DNA from: Terriglobia bacterium
GTDB lineage: Bacteria; Acidobacteriota; UBA6911
DNA: 64,000 nucleotides
Assembly: GCA_020072565.1 (NCBI GenBank)
Contig: JAIQGI010000038.1
Span: 1-64,000 of the forward strand
Direction: 5' to 3'
Shown here: in pieces, positions 1 through 8,848 of the stretch
Position numbering within the stretch: the stretch's first letter is position 1
Layout: each line of letters starts with the position of its first letter
Translations under genes and position numbers: made by a program
Notes under the pieces: model-generated
Told to the model about the DNA's origin: nothing
The model's database searches: none
The model's input: only the letters and a program-made list of their open reading frames with translations

Positions 1-2
1 GC

Positions 3-89
3 GGCGACCAGGTCAGACTGCGTTTCGAGCTCGAAAGCATCACAGAGAATACGACCTTCGTCCATCGCAAGCCTTACGGGGCACAATAA
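3..89 (+). CDS. C-terminal tail of a truncated upstream gene
   Basis: An open frame enters from the left edge and stops at TAA 87-89, giving a 28-residue tail (begins GDQVRLRFELES, ends KPYGAQ). The alternating polar/hydrophobic composition looks like real protein, and an intergenic stretch with hairpins follows it. Too short to identify. It could be a chance frame. Confidence 0.4.
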   Translation, partial: GDQVRLRFELESITENTTFVHRKPYGAQ

Positions 90-97
90 CATTTTCA

Positions 98-122
98 TGC
101 ACCTGGGTGCACCCCCGGTGCA
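98..122. repeat. Overlapping alternative hairpins after the first stop
   Basis: TGCACC (98-103) pairs with GGTGCA (106-111) around a 2-nt loop. TGCACC (108-113) pairs with GGTGCA (117-122) around CCC. The two stems share bases 108-111, so only one can form at a time. There is no T-run, so a simple intrinsic terminator is not supported. A further hairpin, CTTGCC/GGCAAG, lies at 151-167. Nothing else is seen between 90 and 328. Confidence 0.5.
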
Positions 123-328
123 TGGGAGACTGCGTTGATCTTTTGCTTTTCTTGCCTGAATGGCAAGGATCTGCAGGTAAGTAGCAGGAATGGCACGAAA
201 GAGGAGATTCGTGCTGTTCGTGTCGTTTGCGGCTGCTTCTTTTTTGTTTTTTCTTCCCCTCCTGCGTTGTTATTTTGCTTTTAGGCATTTCGTGATAGCA
301 TTTTTGTTCGTCCAACCACGGGGGAGCT

Positions 329-763
329 ATGGCAAAAGAAGAGGAAGATCAGAGCTTTAGGGTGACGGACAAACGGCTTTTCACCGAGGACGGCAGGCTG
401 CGCGAGGAGGCTGCCAAGGAAGCCCCGAAGCAGCCGGAGGCGCCAGGAGCGTCCGGAGGAAAACCGCGCGCGGCGGAACCTGAAGAGGCGCCGCCGGGAA
501 CCGGCGCCCGAATCGACTTTCCTTCCTACGTCCTCTCCTACTACACCCAAAGCCTTGTGCTGCTGGGGGAAGTGCCCAATCCTTATACCAACAAAAAGGA
601 AGAAGACCTGGAAGCTGCGCGCCACACGGTGGACATACTCGGCATGCTCAAGGACAAGACCAAGGGAAACCTCGCCCCTGAGGAAGAGCAGCTCCTGGAG
701 AGCGTGCTCTATGAAGTGCGCATGAAATATATGGCCAAGATCAACAAGATCAAATTGCCGTAG
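329..763 (+). CDS. DUF1844 domain protein
   Basis: A 144-residue protein. The first ~65 residues are charged and low-complexity (rich in Glu, Lys, Ala and Pro). The C-terminal ~75 residues match the DUF1844 pattern: a FPSYVLSYYTQSLVLLGEVPNP block followed by a helical segment with DILGMLKDKTKGNL and a Glu-rich region. The family has no known biochemical function. It is a small predicted cytosolic protein of Acidobacteria, Deltaproteobacteria and relatives. The ATG is preceded by GGGGGAG. It lies 8 bp upstream of ribF, so the two are probably cotranscribed. Confidence 0.8.
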   Translation: MAKEEEDQSFRVTDKRLFTEDGRLREEAAKEAPKQPEAPGASGGKPRAAEPEEAPPGTGARIDFPSYVLSYYTQSLVLLGEVPNPYTNKKEEDLEAARHTVDILGMLKDKTKGNLAPEEEQLLESVLYEVRMKYMAKINKIKLP

Positions 764-771
764 AGAGGTAC

Positions 772-1749
772 ATGAAGGTAGTCTTTCGCTTGGAGGATCT
801 TCCCCTCGATTTTCCCCGCCCCGTGGCGACGATCGGCAACTTCGACGGTGTGCATCTCGGACACGAGCAGCTTCTGCGCGACCTCGTCGAACGCGCGGAG
901 CGCATCCGGGGTACGCCCGCCGTGGTGACGTTTCACCCGCATCCGTTGCAGGTGCTGGCGCCGAACAACGCTCCCAGGCAGATTCAGACGCTCCACCAGA
1001 AACTGGCGACCATGGAGAAACTCGGGATCCGCCTGGTTGTGGTGATACCTTTCACGCGCGAGTTCGCCCTCACCAGCGCGCGCGACTTCGCCCTCGGGAT
1101 CCTCTGGGAGAAACTCAGGATCCAGGAAATCCATGTCGGTCCCAATTTCGCTTTCGGACACCGCCGTGAGGGGAGCTTCAATCTGTTGAAAGAAATCGGC
1201 ACAGAAAAGGGCTTTTTTGTGGGCAGGATCCACCAGGTCCAGTTTCGCGGCAACCGCGTGTCGAGCACCGCCGTGCGGCAGGCCCTGGTCGCCGGCCAAG
1301 TTGCCCTGGCGCGACGGATGCTCGGCCGCCCCTTTTCACTCGAGGGGGAAATCGTTCACGGGGCCGCCATCGGCACGGGCATCAGCGTGCCGACCGCGAA
1401 CCTGCGCACGTCGAATGAACTGATCCCTCGCGACGGCGTTTATGTGGTGCTCGTCACGCTGGAAGGGCGGCGTCACCGCGGAGTCACGAACATCGGGGTG
1501 CGTCCCACGGTAACCTCCGAAGGATCTGTTGCGGAGCCGACCATTGAAACCCACCTCCTCGATTTCAAGCGGGATCTCTACGGCAGTGAAGTCACGATCG
1601 AGCTGCTCCTGTATTTGCGTGAGGAACGGCGCTTTGACAACAAGCAGGCGCTCGTGGCCCAGATTCGCAGAGACATCGCGCGGGCGCGCCGCTATCTCCG
1701 CTGGTTCGAGCGCGCGGCGCCGGCCAGGTGGACGGGAAACATCGATTGA
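772..1749 (+). CDS. ribF: Bifunctional riboflavin kinase / FAD synthetase
   Basis: RibF phosphorylates riboflavin to FMN and adenylylates FMN to FAD in the cytosol. The 325-residue length is normal. The N-terminal nucleotidyltransferase carries the G-N-F-D-G-V-H-x-G-H signature near residue 22. The C-terminal riboflavin kinase domain carries a GTGISVPTANL segment and PRDGVYVV. Start ATG is preceded by GAGAGG. This flavin supply gene is not linked to the flavoprotein operons further on, so its placement is ordinary housekeeping. Confidence 0.95.
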   Translation: MKVVFRLEDLPLDFPRPVATIGNFDGVHLGHEQLLRDLVERAERIRGTPAVVTFHPHPLQVLAPNNAPRQIQTLHQKLATMEKLGIRLVVVIPFTREFALTSARDFALGILWEKLRIQEIHVGPNFAFGHRREGSFNLLKEIGTEKGFFVGRIHQVQFRGNRVSSTAVRQALVAGQVALARRMLGRPFSLEGEIVHGAAIGTGISVPTANLRTSNELIPRDGVYVVLVTLEGRRHRGVTNIGVRPTVTSEGSVAEPTIETHLLDFKRDLYGSEVTIELLLYLREERRFDNKQALVAQIRRDIARARRYLRWFERAAPARWTGNID

Positions 1750-1858
1750 TCGACAGGAGCGACATAGGTGGCACTACAAATCTCAACGCGGAGAGCGCTG
1801 AGATCGCAGAGGCTTCTAAAGGGTAAATATCTGAGGGGTAGTAATTTGGAGGGCTGCT

Positions 1859-2155
1859 GTGGCTATAACACGTGCGGAAGTGCTCAGAATTGCAGAGCTG
1901 GCAAAACTCCACTTCAGCGAGTCGGAACTCGACGCCTTCACGGCACAGTTCCAGCATATCCTCGACTATATCGAAAAACTGAAGGAAGTGGATGTCGAAG
2001 GTGTGATGCCGACGAGCCACGTAGCGCTCGCCGGAGATTTTGACAAGCACACTTTCCGTGAGGACCGGACACGCCCTTCCCTCCCTGTGGAGGAGTCTCT
2101 GATGAACGCCCCGGACCGCGGCAACGACCATTTCAGAGTTCCGAAGGTCATCTGA
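1859..2155 (+). CDS. gatC: Aspartyl/glutamyl-tRNA amidotransferase subunit C
   Basis: A 98-residue protein with the usual GatC pattern: LRIAELAKLHFSESEL, an FQHILDYIEKLKEVD helix and a C-terminal LREDRTRPSL-like loop (FREDRTRPSL here). GatC stabilises the GatCAB transamidase that converts Glu-tRNA(Gln) and/or Asp-tRNA(Asn) to the amidated forms. The start is GTG, with a GGAGGG ribosome-binding site 6 to 11 bp upstream. gatA follows after a 69-bp gap that holds an inverted repeat. gatB is not in the window. Confidence 0.93.
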   Translation: MAITRAEVLRIAELAKLHFSESELDAFTAQFQHILDYIEKLKEVDVEGVMPTSHVALAGDFDKHTFREDRTRPSLPVEESLMNAPDRGNDHFRVPKVI

Positions 2156-2159
2156 CGGC

Positions 2160-2211
2160 AACCACGAAATACGCGAAAAGGCCTTGCGTGCATTTCGTGT
2201 GTTTCGTGGTT
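2160..2211. repeat. Intergenic inverted repeat between gatC and gatA
   Basis: AACCACGAAA (2160-2169) is the exact reverse complement of TTTCGTGGTT (2202-2211). The spacer is 32 nt and contains further CGCGAAAAG / TTTCGTGTG near-repeats. Similar CACGAA-rich tracts occur at about 8490-8560 and 19390-19445. This looks like a short dispersed non-coding element, not a terminator, because no T-run follows. Confidence 0.6.
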
Positions 2212-2224
2212 TGAGAGGCTTAAG

Positions 2225-3676
2225 GTGGAATTACACAGCGCGTGGGCAATTCGGGAGGCGGTAAACGCCGGCAAGACCACGGCGGTGGCGGTGGCGCGCG
2301 CGGCCCTTGCACGTATCGAGGCTGCCGACACGACGCTCCAGGCTTTTATCACGGTGGAGCCGGAGCGGGTGCTGGCGCGCGCGTCTGAAGTGGATCGCCA
2401 CGTACGTGCTGCGGGAGGCTTGCCCCTGGCCGGAGTGCCCGTCGCCGTCAAAGACAACATCTGCACGCGCCATCTCAAGACTACCTGCGGCTCGAAGATC
2501 CTCGCGAATTTTGTGCCACCGTACAATGCTACGGCGGTCGAGCGCATGGAACACACCGGTGCGGTTATCATCGGCAAGACCAATTGCGATGAGTTTGCCA
2601 TGGGCTCCTCGACGGAAAACTCCGCTTACCAGACGACGCGAAATCCCTACGATCTCGCGCGCGTTTCAGGTGGCAGCAGCGGCGGCAGCGCCGTGGCGGT
2701 CGCGGCCGGAATGGCGACGCTGGCCCTCGGTTCTGAAACCGGCGGCTCCGTGCGCCAGCCCGCATCGTTCTGCAACGTGCTCGGGCTGAAGCCGACCTAT
2801 GGCAGGATCTCACGATATGGCCTGGTGGCTTTTGCTTCTTCGCTGGATTCCATTGGGCCTCTTGCGCACAACCCTCGTGACCTGGCCTTGCTGCTGTCGG
2901 TGATCTCCGGCCGTGACGAGTACGACTCGACCTCGGCGCCTGTGCCTGTCCCCGACTATGCTTCTGAAATAAGCCGGGCCTTGACGGGAATGCGCATCGG
3001 GATCCCGAGGGAATATTTTGGCGCAGGACTCGATCCGGCCGTCAGGTCGATTGTCGAGCAGGGACTGCGCAACGCCGAAGCACTGGGTTGCTCGCTGATC
3101 GAGGTCTCGATGCCCCATACGGAGTATGCGATCGCCGATTATTACATCATCGCGCCCGCCGAGGCGAGCTCGAACCTGGCACGCTATGATGCCGTGCGTT
3201 ACGGCTATCGCGCGCCCAATCCGGATGACCTGTCGGAGATGTACGAGCAGAGCCGCAGCTCAGGCTTCGGACCGGAGGTGAAACGCCGCATCATGATCGG
3301 CACCTACGCGCTATCGTCGGGTTACTACGAAGCCTATTACGGCCGTGCCATGCGGGTGCGCACCCTGATCAAGCGTGATTTCGAGATGGCGTTTGCGAAG
3401 GTGGACGCCCTGTTGGCTCCGGTGAGCCCGACCGCGGCTTTCGGCATCGGCGAAAAGACCCAGGATCCTCTCGAGATGTACCTTTCCGACATCTACACGG
3501 TCACGGCGAATCTGTCCGGCGTTCCCTCCCTCTCCTTGCCTTGCGGATTTACCCCGGCAGGGCTGCCTGTGGGGCTGCAGGTCCTGGCCAATCAGTTCCA
3601 GGAGCCGGCGATCTTGCGGTTTGCCGAAGCCTATGCACAGGCTTACCCCCTCACCGTTCCCGCCCTCAAAGTGTAG
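2225..3676 (+). CDS. gatA: Aspartyl/glutamyl-tRNA amidotransferase subunit A
   Basis: A 483-residue amidase-signature enzyme that hydrolyses glutamine to supply ammonia for tRNA transamidation. The catalytic triad is visible: Lys76 (VAVKDN), Ser151 in VSGGSSGGSAVAVAAG (cis-Ser) and nucleophile Ser175 in GSETGGSVRQPA. Start GTG is preceded by TTAAG, a poor ribosome-binding site, so translational coupling through the region after gatC is uncertain. Length and domain layout are complete. With gltX nearby it fits an indirect Gln-tRNA and/or Asn-tRNA pathway. Confidence 0.96.
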   Translation: MELHSAWAIREAVNAGKTTAVAVARAALARIEAADTTLQAFITVEPERVLARASEVDRHVRAAGGLPLAGVPVAVKDNICTRHLKTTCGSKILANFVPPYNATAVERMEHTGAVIIGKTNCDEFAMGSSTENSAYQTTRNPYDLARVSGGSSGGSAVAVAAGMATLALGSETGGSVRQPASFCNVLGLKPTYGRISRYGLVAFASSLDSIGPLAHNPRDLALLLSVISGRDEYDSTSAPVPVPDYASEISRALTGMRIGIPREYFGAGLDPAVRSIVEQGLRNAEALGCSLIEVSMPHTEYAIADYYIIAPAEASSNLARYDAVRYGYRAPNPDDLSEMYEQSRSSGFGPEVKRRIMIGTYALSSGYYEAYYGRAMRVRTLIKRDFEMAFAKVDALLAPVSPTAAFGIGEKTQDPLEMYLSDIYTVTANLSGVPSLSLPCGFTPAGLPVGLQVLANQFQEPAILRFAEAYAQAYPLTVPALKV

Positions 3677-3989
3677 CGGGCAAGATTCCTAGGATTACGT
3701 TGGATGTGCTGGCCCTTCGGGCCTCACGTCAGATCGTGCCCTAACCCCGCGCTGACGCACTGCCGGTGCTTCGCGCCTCTTGCAAGTTGGGGGCTCGAAA
3801 CCAGCTTGAGAATGGCCCTGCTACTCGCATTGATTCGTCCATGCTTCGGACTCGCTATCCCCAAGAGGATCTGTTGTGGTTATGATCCGGGTGACAAAGC
3901 AACTTCCGAATCCGGGCTGAAGGCGGCGGCGAGCTGCCGCAGTCCAAGGATTTTTCGCTCAAAACGGCGCGCCGGCCGTTAGAAGGAGT
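3677..3989. other. Intergenic, no supported gene
   Basis: About 310 bp between gatA and the next gene. Short frames exist but none has a ribosome-binding site or recognisable content. GGCCCTTCGGGCC at 3713-3725 is a small perfect palindrome (GGCCC/GGGCC around TTC) without a T-run. No tRNA or riboswitch-like structure was recognised. Confidence 0.5.
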
Positions 3990-4547
3990 ATGAAACGGGC
4001 ATTGGGTGTGATATTGCTCGCTCTGGTCCAACCCCTAGGGGGTGCGGCCAGCGGCCCTCAATCGCTGGCTGAGGTGGCGCGCAAGGAAGCCGAGCGCCGG
4101 CAGAAACTCGCGCAGCAGGGCGTTCAGGAGAAACGGATCGAGGCGTCGGATCCAGCACAGCTCGCTCCTGGAGGAACGATCAGTCTCTCCTCTCCGGACC
4201 CGCGTCCGGCTCCTGCACGTGCGCCGGCGACGAAGGCCGAACCGCGGGCTTCTCTGCGCTCATTCCAGACACGGCTGCAGAAGCTCGACCGTGACATCGT
4301 GCAGGCGGAGGATCGGCTCAAGCTGCTGCGGGCGAGGTTGGAAGCGGAGCGCTGGGCACCCATCAAGACGGCCAAGGGATCCAAAGGGTCCGCTTCGTCA
4401 GCGGGGCTGGAGCAATTGCGCTGGCAGATCGTCGAGCAGGAAGGTAAGTTGGCTCGCCTGCGCCAGGACCGCAGCGACACCTTCCAGGCCGGCCGCAAAG
4501 CGGGATACCTCCCAGGGGAACTGGAAGGCAGGGGCATCATGCGCTAG
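3990..4547 (+). CDS. Secreted coiled-coil protein of unknown function
   Basis: 185 residues. A short hydrophobic leader (residues 1-22, MKRALGVILLALVQPLGGAASG) predicts export. It is followed by a charged helix (LAEVARKEAERRQKLAQQG), a Pro/Ala/Arg-rich linker (about 65-95) and a long predicted coiled coil (about 96-170) with heptad-like Leu spacing. The ATG is well supported by AGAAGGAG. It is probably periplasmic. No enzymatic motif is seen and I do not recognise the family. Confidence 0.75.
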   Translation: MKRALGVILLALVQPLGGAASGPQSLAEVARKEAERRQKLAQQGVQEKRIEASDPAQLAPGGTISLSSPDPRPAPARAPATKAEPRASLRSFQTRLQKLDRDIVQAEDRLKLLRARLEAERWAPIKTAKGSKGSASSAGLEQLRWQIVEQEGKLARLRQDRSDTFQAGRKAGYLPGELEGRGIMR

Positions 4548-4579
4548 CTGGATTCCCATGGAGGGGAGCCGGCCTAACG

Positions 4580-4720
4580 AGAACTCAAGTGGAAGCCGAA
4601 AGGGCGCCGGAGGAGTGGCAGCGGTGGACCGAGGAAGATGGACTGACGCTGCAACCGGCGAAGACGCGGATTGTGGACGCGAGCAACAAAAGGGGCTTCG
4701 ATACACGATGTCTCATAAGT
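4580..4720 (+). pseudogene. Decayed group II intron reverse transcriptase/maturase fragment
   Basis: One frame reads RTQVEAERAPEEWQRW, then EEDGLTLQPAKTRIVDASNK and RGFD. The GLTLxPxKTRIVD...GFD series is the conserved block after the YADD palm motif of group II intron reverse transcriptases (typically GLTLHPxKTRIVD...GGFDFLGY). The YADD motif is absent upstream, and the GFDFLGY block breaks down right after GFD. There is no start codon or complete domain. I read it as a roughly 45-codon relic of an inserted retroelement downstream of the coiled-coil gene. Confidence 0.7.
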
Positions 4721-5150
4721 GGTTCCTTAGATGGAAATAGTTAATCGTAAACCTTCGACAGGTTTCCCTGGTAACCTTCCCGCGATCCTATTTCCGGCGA
4801 TGTGCAATCGACAAAGCAAAATCAACTTTCCCTAATGCTTTGTTCAGGACCGCCAGATGACCAGAGCATTATTCTGAACGGCCTGCAATTCAGGTTCGCA
4901 TGTAACAGAGAGAGCAAGGCAATCGGTGTGGTTTTGCGCCTAAGTATGAATTTTTCTTCACCTTCTTCGGCCCCTCTGCATTGAATCAATTTCGACCAAT
5001 AGGTGGGATTATTCTCTCTTGCCGCATCGACCCGTTTTCTTCTGAACGAATGCGCCCCAGCGCATAAGGGGCGGCAAAGCCCCGCGCCCTCTGCGTTGAT
5101 CTGTTGCGGCTTGAGGTAGTTTTGATGCGCGTGCATGCCTGCGCGGCACC
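4721..5150. other. Intergenic between intron relic and rsmI
   Basis: Roughly 430 bp with no supportable gene. The right end contains GCGCCCTCTGCGTTGA (5084-5099). The same 16-mer occurs in the 3' arm of the hairpin after spoVR (30342-30357), which marks a dispersed element. It lies downstream of the minus-strand rsmI and may carry its transcription end, but no clean terminator is seen. Confidence 0.45.
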
Positions 5151-6026
5151 TTACGGCTTGAGACTTTTCCGGGCAAGCAGCAACTGGCGGTAAGCATCTT
5201 TGCGGGAGATGCCGCGCTGCCGGGCTATGGATTTCAGCGCATCTTTCCGCGAGGCGCCGGTCTTCTGCATTTCTTCCTGGAGGTGCTCTGCGATCGACGC
5301 CGGCCAGCTGGCTTGCGCCGGTGGCGGAACGGATGCGCCGCGATCTACGATTAGCGTGATCTCTCCCCGAATTTGCGGACGGGTGCGGAGCGCGGTAAGT
5401 ATCTCTGGAAGGGTTCCCTGGAGCCACTCTTCGTGAATCTTGGTCAATTCGCGGGCCAGGCATGCCTGCCGCGCGCCCAGGATGCCGACCATGTCCTCCA
5501 GCGCGGCCTCGAGGCGGTGCGGAGCCTCGTAAAAGACCAGGGTAGCCGGGATATCTGCAATTTCCTGCAGCCTCTTTCTGCGCGGGCCTCGCCTTGGCGG
5601 CAAAAATCCCGCGAAAAAAAAGCTGTCGGTCGGGAGCCCGGAACCCGTGAGCGCGGCCACGATGGCGGACGGTCCGGGTATGGGGATAACTGAGAGCCCG
5701 GCTTTCCGGCACGCCGTGACCAGAGTATAGCCAGGGTCGGAGAGCAGCGGTGTGCCAGCATCGGATACCAGCGCAACATTCTTTCCTTCCTGGAGCAGCG
5801 CCAGAAGACGCCTGGTATGGCCGGCTTCATTGTGCTCGTGATGGCTTTCGCACGGCGTCTTGATCCCGTAATGGTTGAGAAGCCGGGCCGTGTGGCGGGT
5901 ATCCTCGCAGGCGACCAGATCCACTTCCTTCAGCACGCGCAGGGCACGCAGGGATATATCCTCGAGGTTGCCGATCGGCGTGGCAACCAGAAAAAGGGTC
6001 GAGGTTCCGATGCGTGATTCCCCCAA
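5151..6026 (-). CDS. rsmI: 16S rRNA (cytidine-1402-2'-O)-methyltransferase
   Basis: A 291-residue SAM-dependent tetrapyrrole-methylase-fold enzyme that 2'-O-methylates C1402 in the 16S rRNA P site. Diagnostic blocks are LFLVATPIGNLEDISLRAL, VACEDTRHTARLLNHYGI, VSDAGTPLLSDPGY, IPGPSAIVAALTGSGLPTDSF and the ARELTKIHEEW region. The ~60-residue C-terminal extension is normal for RsmI. The start gives MGESRIGTSTLFLVATPIGN; an internal start closer to the core is possible. It is followed on the same strand by no close partner. Confidence 0.94.
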   Translation of the reverse strand: MGESRIGTSTLFLVATPIGNLEDISLRALRVLKEVDLVACEDTRHTARLLNHYGIKTPCESHHEHNEAGHTRRLLALLQEGKNVALVSDAGTPLLSDPGYTLVTACRKAGLSVIPIPGPSAIVAALTGSGLPTDSFFFAGFLPPRRGPRRKRLQEIADIPATLVFYEAPHRLEAALEDMVGILGARQACLARELTKIHEEWLQGTLPEILTALRTRPQIRGEITLIVDRGASVPPPAQASWPASIAEHLQEEMQKTGASRKDALKSIARQRGISRKDAYRQLLLARKSLKP

Positions 6027-6038
6027 TTGACCCTCCGA

Positions 6039-6130
6039 CGATTTTGGATTTTAGATTTTGGATTGCTGATTTGGAGATTTTTTTGTTGAGCAATTCGAGG
6101 ATGCCATCGCAGTCCTCAAATCCAAAATCG
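6039..6130. repeat. Inverted repeat between rsmI and pdxJ
   Basis: CGATTTTGGATTT (6039-6051) is the exact reverse complement of AAATCCAAAATCG (6118-6130). The interior is AT-rich and repeats the GATTTTGGATT theme. It stands out against the GC-rich surroundings. It may be a small mobile or recombination-derived intergenic element, or it may fold as a transcription end for pdxJ. Confidence 0.6.
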
Positions 6131-6134
6131 AAAA

Positions 6135-6872
6135 TCAGATTGATCTCATGGCTTCGATCATATCGACAACGGCTTGGCGCATTCCGACCAGGGCTGCGTG
6201 CGCCACAATGTTATGGCCGATGTTGAGCTCTTCGATGACCGGGATGTCAGAGATGAGGCGGACGTTGCGATAGGTCAGCCCATGGCCGGCCAGGATTTTC
6301 AGGCCTCTCTCGGCGCCCCGGTTGGCTGCGGCCAGCACCTTCGCCAGTTCGCGCCGAAGTTCCGTGCCTGCCAGATCCGGGCTGCGCGGGCAGGTCTCGG
6401 AGTAGGCGCGCGTGTTGAGCTCGATCATTGTGGCGCCCGCTTTGATCGCCGCGTCCACCTGGGGCGACTCCGGGTCAATGAACAGGCTTACCTGGATGCC
6501 CCCGCCCTGAAGCTTCCTGATCGCGGCTGCAATCTGCTTCAGGTTGCGCGCGACATCGAGGCCCCCCTCGGTCGTGACTTCGCCTTCCCGTTCAGGCACG
6601 AGGGTCGCCTGGTCGGGCCGAAGTCCGAGCGCGGCGCGGACCATCTCTGAAGAAGCTGCCATCTCGAGATTGAGGCGCGTAGTTATGGTCTCCCGGAGGC
6701 GCCGGACGTCGCTGTCGCGAATGTGCCGGCGGTCCTGGCGCAGATGAACCGTGATGCCGTCGGCTCCGGCCAGTTCCGCCAGCACGGCGGCGGCGACGGG
6801 ATCGGGCTCGATGGCCTGCCGCGCCTGCCGGATGGTTGCGATATGATCGATATTCACTCCCAGCCTGGTCAT
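6135..6872 (-). CDS. pdxJ: Pyridoxine 5'-phosphate synthase
   Basis: PdxJ condenses 1-deoxy-D-xylulose 5-phosphate with 3-amino-2-oxopropyl phosphate to give pyridoxine phosphate. The TIM-barrel blocks are typical: RLGVNIDHIATIRQAR, AGADGITVHLRQDRRHIRDSDV, LNLEMAAS, VPEREGEVTTEGGLDV, VSLFIDPE, IELNTRAYSE and GHGLTYRNV. The start chosen is the ATG at 6872 (MTRLGVNIDH). It has AAGGA just upstream and matches family N-termini. A longer frame to 6953 adds an unrelated 27-residue leader. Length 245 aa. Confidence 0.94.
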   Translation of the reverse strand: MTRLGVNIDHIATIRQARQAIEPDPVAAAVLAELAGADGITVHLRQDRRHIRDSDVRRLRETITTRLNLEMAASSEMVRAALGLRPDQATLVPEREGEVTTEGGLDVARNLKQIAAAIRKLQGGGIQVSLFIDPESPQVDAAIKAGATMIELNTRAYSETCPRSPDLAGTELRRELAKVLAAANRGAERGLKILAGHGLTYRNVRLISDIPVIEELNIGHNIVAHAALVGMRQAVVDMIEAMRSI

Positions 6873-6965
6873 TTCCTTATCACCCCCGCGATCGGATGAA
6901 CTGCATGAGATGGACAGAATTCCACGCGCCTTACAACGCAGATCAAGGCTCACCAGGCCTTGCCT

Positions 6966-8414
6966 CTACACGTGCAGCTGCTCGAGATAGTGGGCCAGCC
7001 TGCGCATGCGTTCAAGTGTGCGCTCCCGCCCCAGCACCTGCATCACTTCGAACAATCCCGGAGCCACTCCCTGCCCGGTCAAACCCACCCGCAATGCATT
7101 GATCAGCACTCCCGCCTTGATGCCGCTCTCCTGGGCGAGGGCGCGCAAGTGCTGCTCTGTTGACTCCGGTGTGAAGGAGGCGTCGCGCTCATATCGGTCG
7201 AGCAGGGCGGGAATCAGCGTTTTCAGCTGCGGGTCATCCAGGAACTTGGCCGAAGCTGCCGGATCGTACTCATACCGGTTGGTGAAAAATGCACGAAAGC
7301 GGCCGCTGAAATCCTTCAGAACATGCGCGCGGTTCTTCAGCAGGGCGAGAGTCCGATCCATGGTTTCGAGATCAAGTCCGGGAATCGTGCCTTGCCAGAC
7401 ACGGACGGCTCTGAGCTCCGCTGCGACCAGACGGCGCAGTTCCGCAGGTGGAGTCGCGTTGATATATTGGCCGTTGAACCAGTTGAGCTTGTCAATGCCG
7501 AAAACCGCATTGGCTTTGCCCACCCCTTCGAGAGAAAAGAGGGACACCAATTCCCGGCGCGAAAGGATCTCCCGATCATCGCCGGGCGACCATCCCAGCA
7601 GTGCGAGAAAATTGAAAAACGCTTCGGGGAGGTACCCCATCTCCATGTATGCCATCACCGAGGTCGCGCCGTGGCGTTTGGAGAGCCGCTGCTTGTCCGG
7701 CCCGAGGATGAGGGGCACGTGGGCAAATTCAGGGAGAGGTTGGCCGGCCGCCTGATACAAGAGAATCTGCTTGGGCGTGTTGGAAATGTGATCGGCGCCG
7801 CGGACGACATGAGTAATGTCCATATCCAGGTCGTCGACCACGACTCCGAGGTGATAGGTCGGGACTCCGTCCGAGCGCAGCAGGACGAAATCTTCGACGG
7901 TGGCATGCTCGACCTCGATCCGGCCGAACACGTGGTCGAGGTAAGAGGTCTTACCTTCGGGCACCTGGAAACGAACTGCGAATGGGGCACCGGAGCGCTC
8001 GAGGGACTCCGACTCGTCGGGCGGAAGGGCGAGGCAGTGCCGGTCGTAGAGCCAGGTGCCTCCCGTGCCCTGCTGGGCGCCCTTGCGCCGGCCGAGTTCT
8101 TCGGGAGTGCAGAAACAACGGTAGGCGTGCCCGCTCCCAAGCAGGCTGCGCGCAAACGCCTGATACCGGTCGAGCCGCTGGGACTGAAAATATGGGCCCT
8201 CATCCCAGTCGAGGCCAAGCCACCGCATGCCTTGCAATATGCCTTCCACCATCTCTTCGGAGGAACGCGCCAGATCGGTGTCTTCAATGCGCAGGACGAA
8301 TTTCCCGCCGTGATGCCGGGCGAAGAGCCAGTTGAAGAGGGCGGTGCGGGCCCCGCCTACATGAAGGTAGCCCGTGGGACTGGGAGCAAAACGAACGCGC
8401 ACGGACGTGGCCAT
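6966..8414 (-). CDS. gltX: Glutamyl-tRNA synthetase
   Basis: A 482-residue class I aminoacyl-tRNA synthetase that charges Glu onto tRNA(Glu), and possibly tRNA(Gln) given gatCA in the same window. The HIGH-equivalent lies at residues 11-23 (PSPTGYLHVGGAR). The KMSKS-equivalent is in GPDKQRLSKRHG. The zinc-binding-like segment CFCTPEE is present. The C-terminal anticodon-binding domain is complete. It is separated from pdxJ by about 90 bp on the same strand. Confidence 0.95.
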   Translation of the reverse strand: MATSVRVRFAPSPTGYLHVGGARTALFNWLFARHHGGKFVLRIEDTDLARSSEEMVEGILQGMRWLGLDWDEGPYFQSQRLDRYQAFARSLLGSGHAYRCFCTPEELGRRKGAQQGTGGTWLYDRHCLALPPDESESLERSGAPFAVRFQVPEGKTSYLDHVFGRIEVEHATVEDFVLLRSDGVPTYHLGVVVDDLDMDITHVVRGADHISNTPKQILLYQAAGQPLPEFAHVPLILGPDKQRLSKRHGATSVMAYMEMGYLPEAFFNFLALLGWSPGDDREILSRRELVSLFSLEGVGKANAVFGIDKLNWFNGQYINATPPAELRRLVAAELRAVRVWQGTIPGLDLETMDRTLALLKNRAHVLKDFSGRFRAFFTNRYEYDPAASAKFLDDPQLKTLIPALLDRYERDASFTPESTEQHLRALAQESGIKAGVLINALRVGLTGQGVAPGLFEVMQVLGRERTLERMRRLAHYLEQLHV

Positions 8415-8686
8415 ACCGTTTCTTCAACCTCGCTGAAAAACACCAAGATTATAAGACCGTAGCAAAAAAATCAAAGCAACCAAACCCAAAAACAGAAACC
8501 ACGAAGGACTCGAAACACACGAAAGCCTTATTTGTGGGTTTCTTGGTTATCGTTTTTGAGGCACGGGTGGAATTGCGGATTTTGCATATCGTCCCTGGTT
8601 TTCTCTGGCAAAGAACGGCGCGCTTCGCTAACATTGCGTGCTGTGCCGCCGCATAGTTCATCGCGAGCGCATCCGAAATCGACTAT

Positions 8687-8781
<95 letters not shown>

Positions 8782-8848
8782 CCCCTGGACGGCATTCGAC
8801 CCCGCCATGATCCCGCCGCCAGCTGACCTGCGGATGAAGGATAACCGG

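Noticed and set aside
40-315. 91-codon minus-strand frame at the left edge
   Set aside because: Lys/Arg/Ser-rich, no ribosome-binding site, and it overlaps the tail of a better plus-strand frame.
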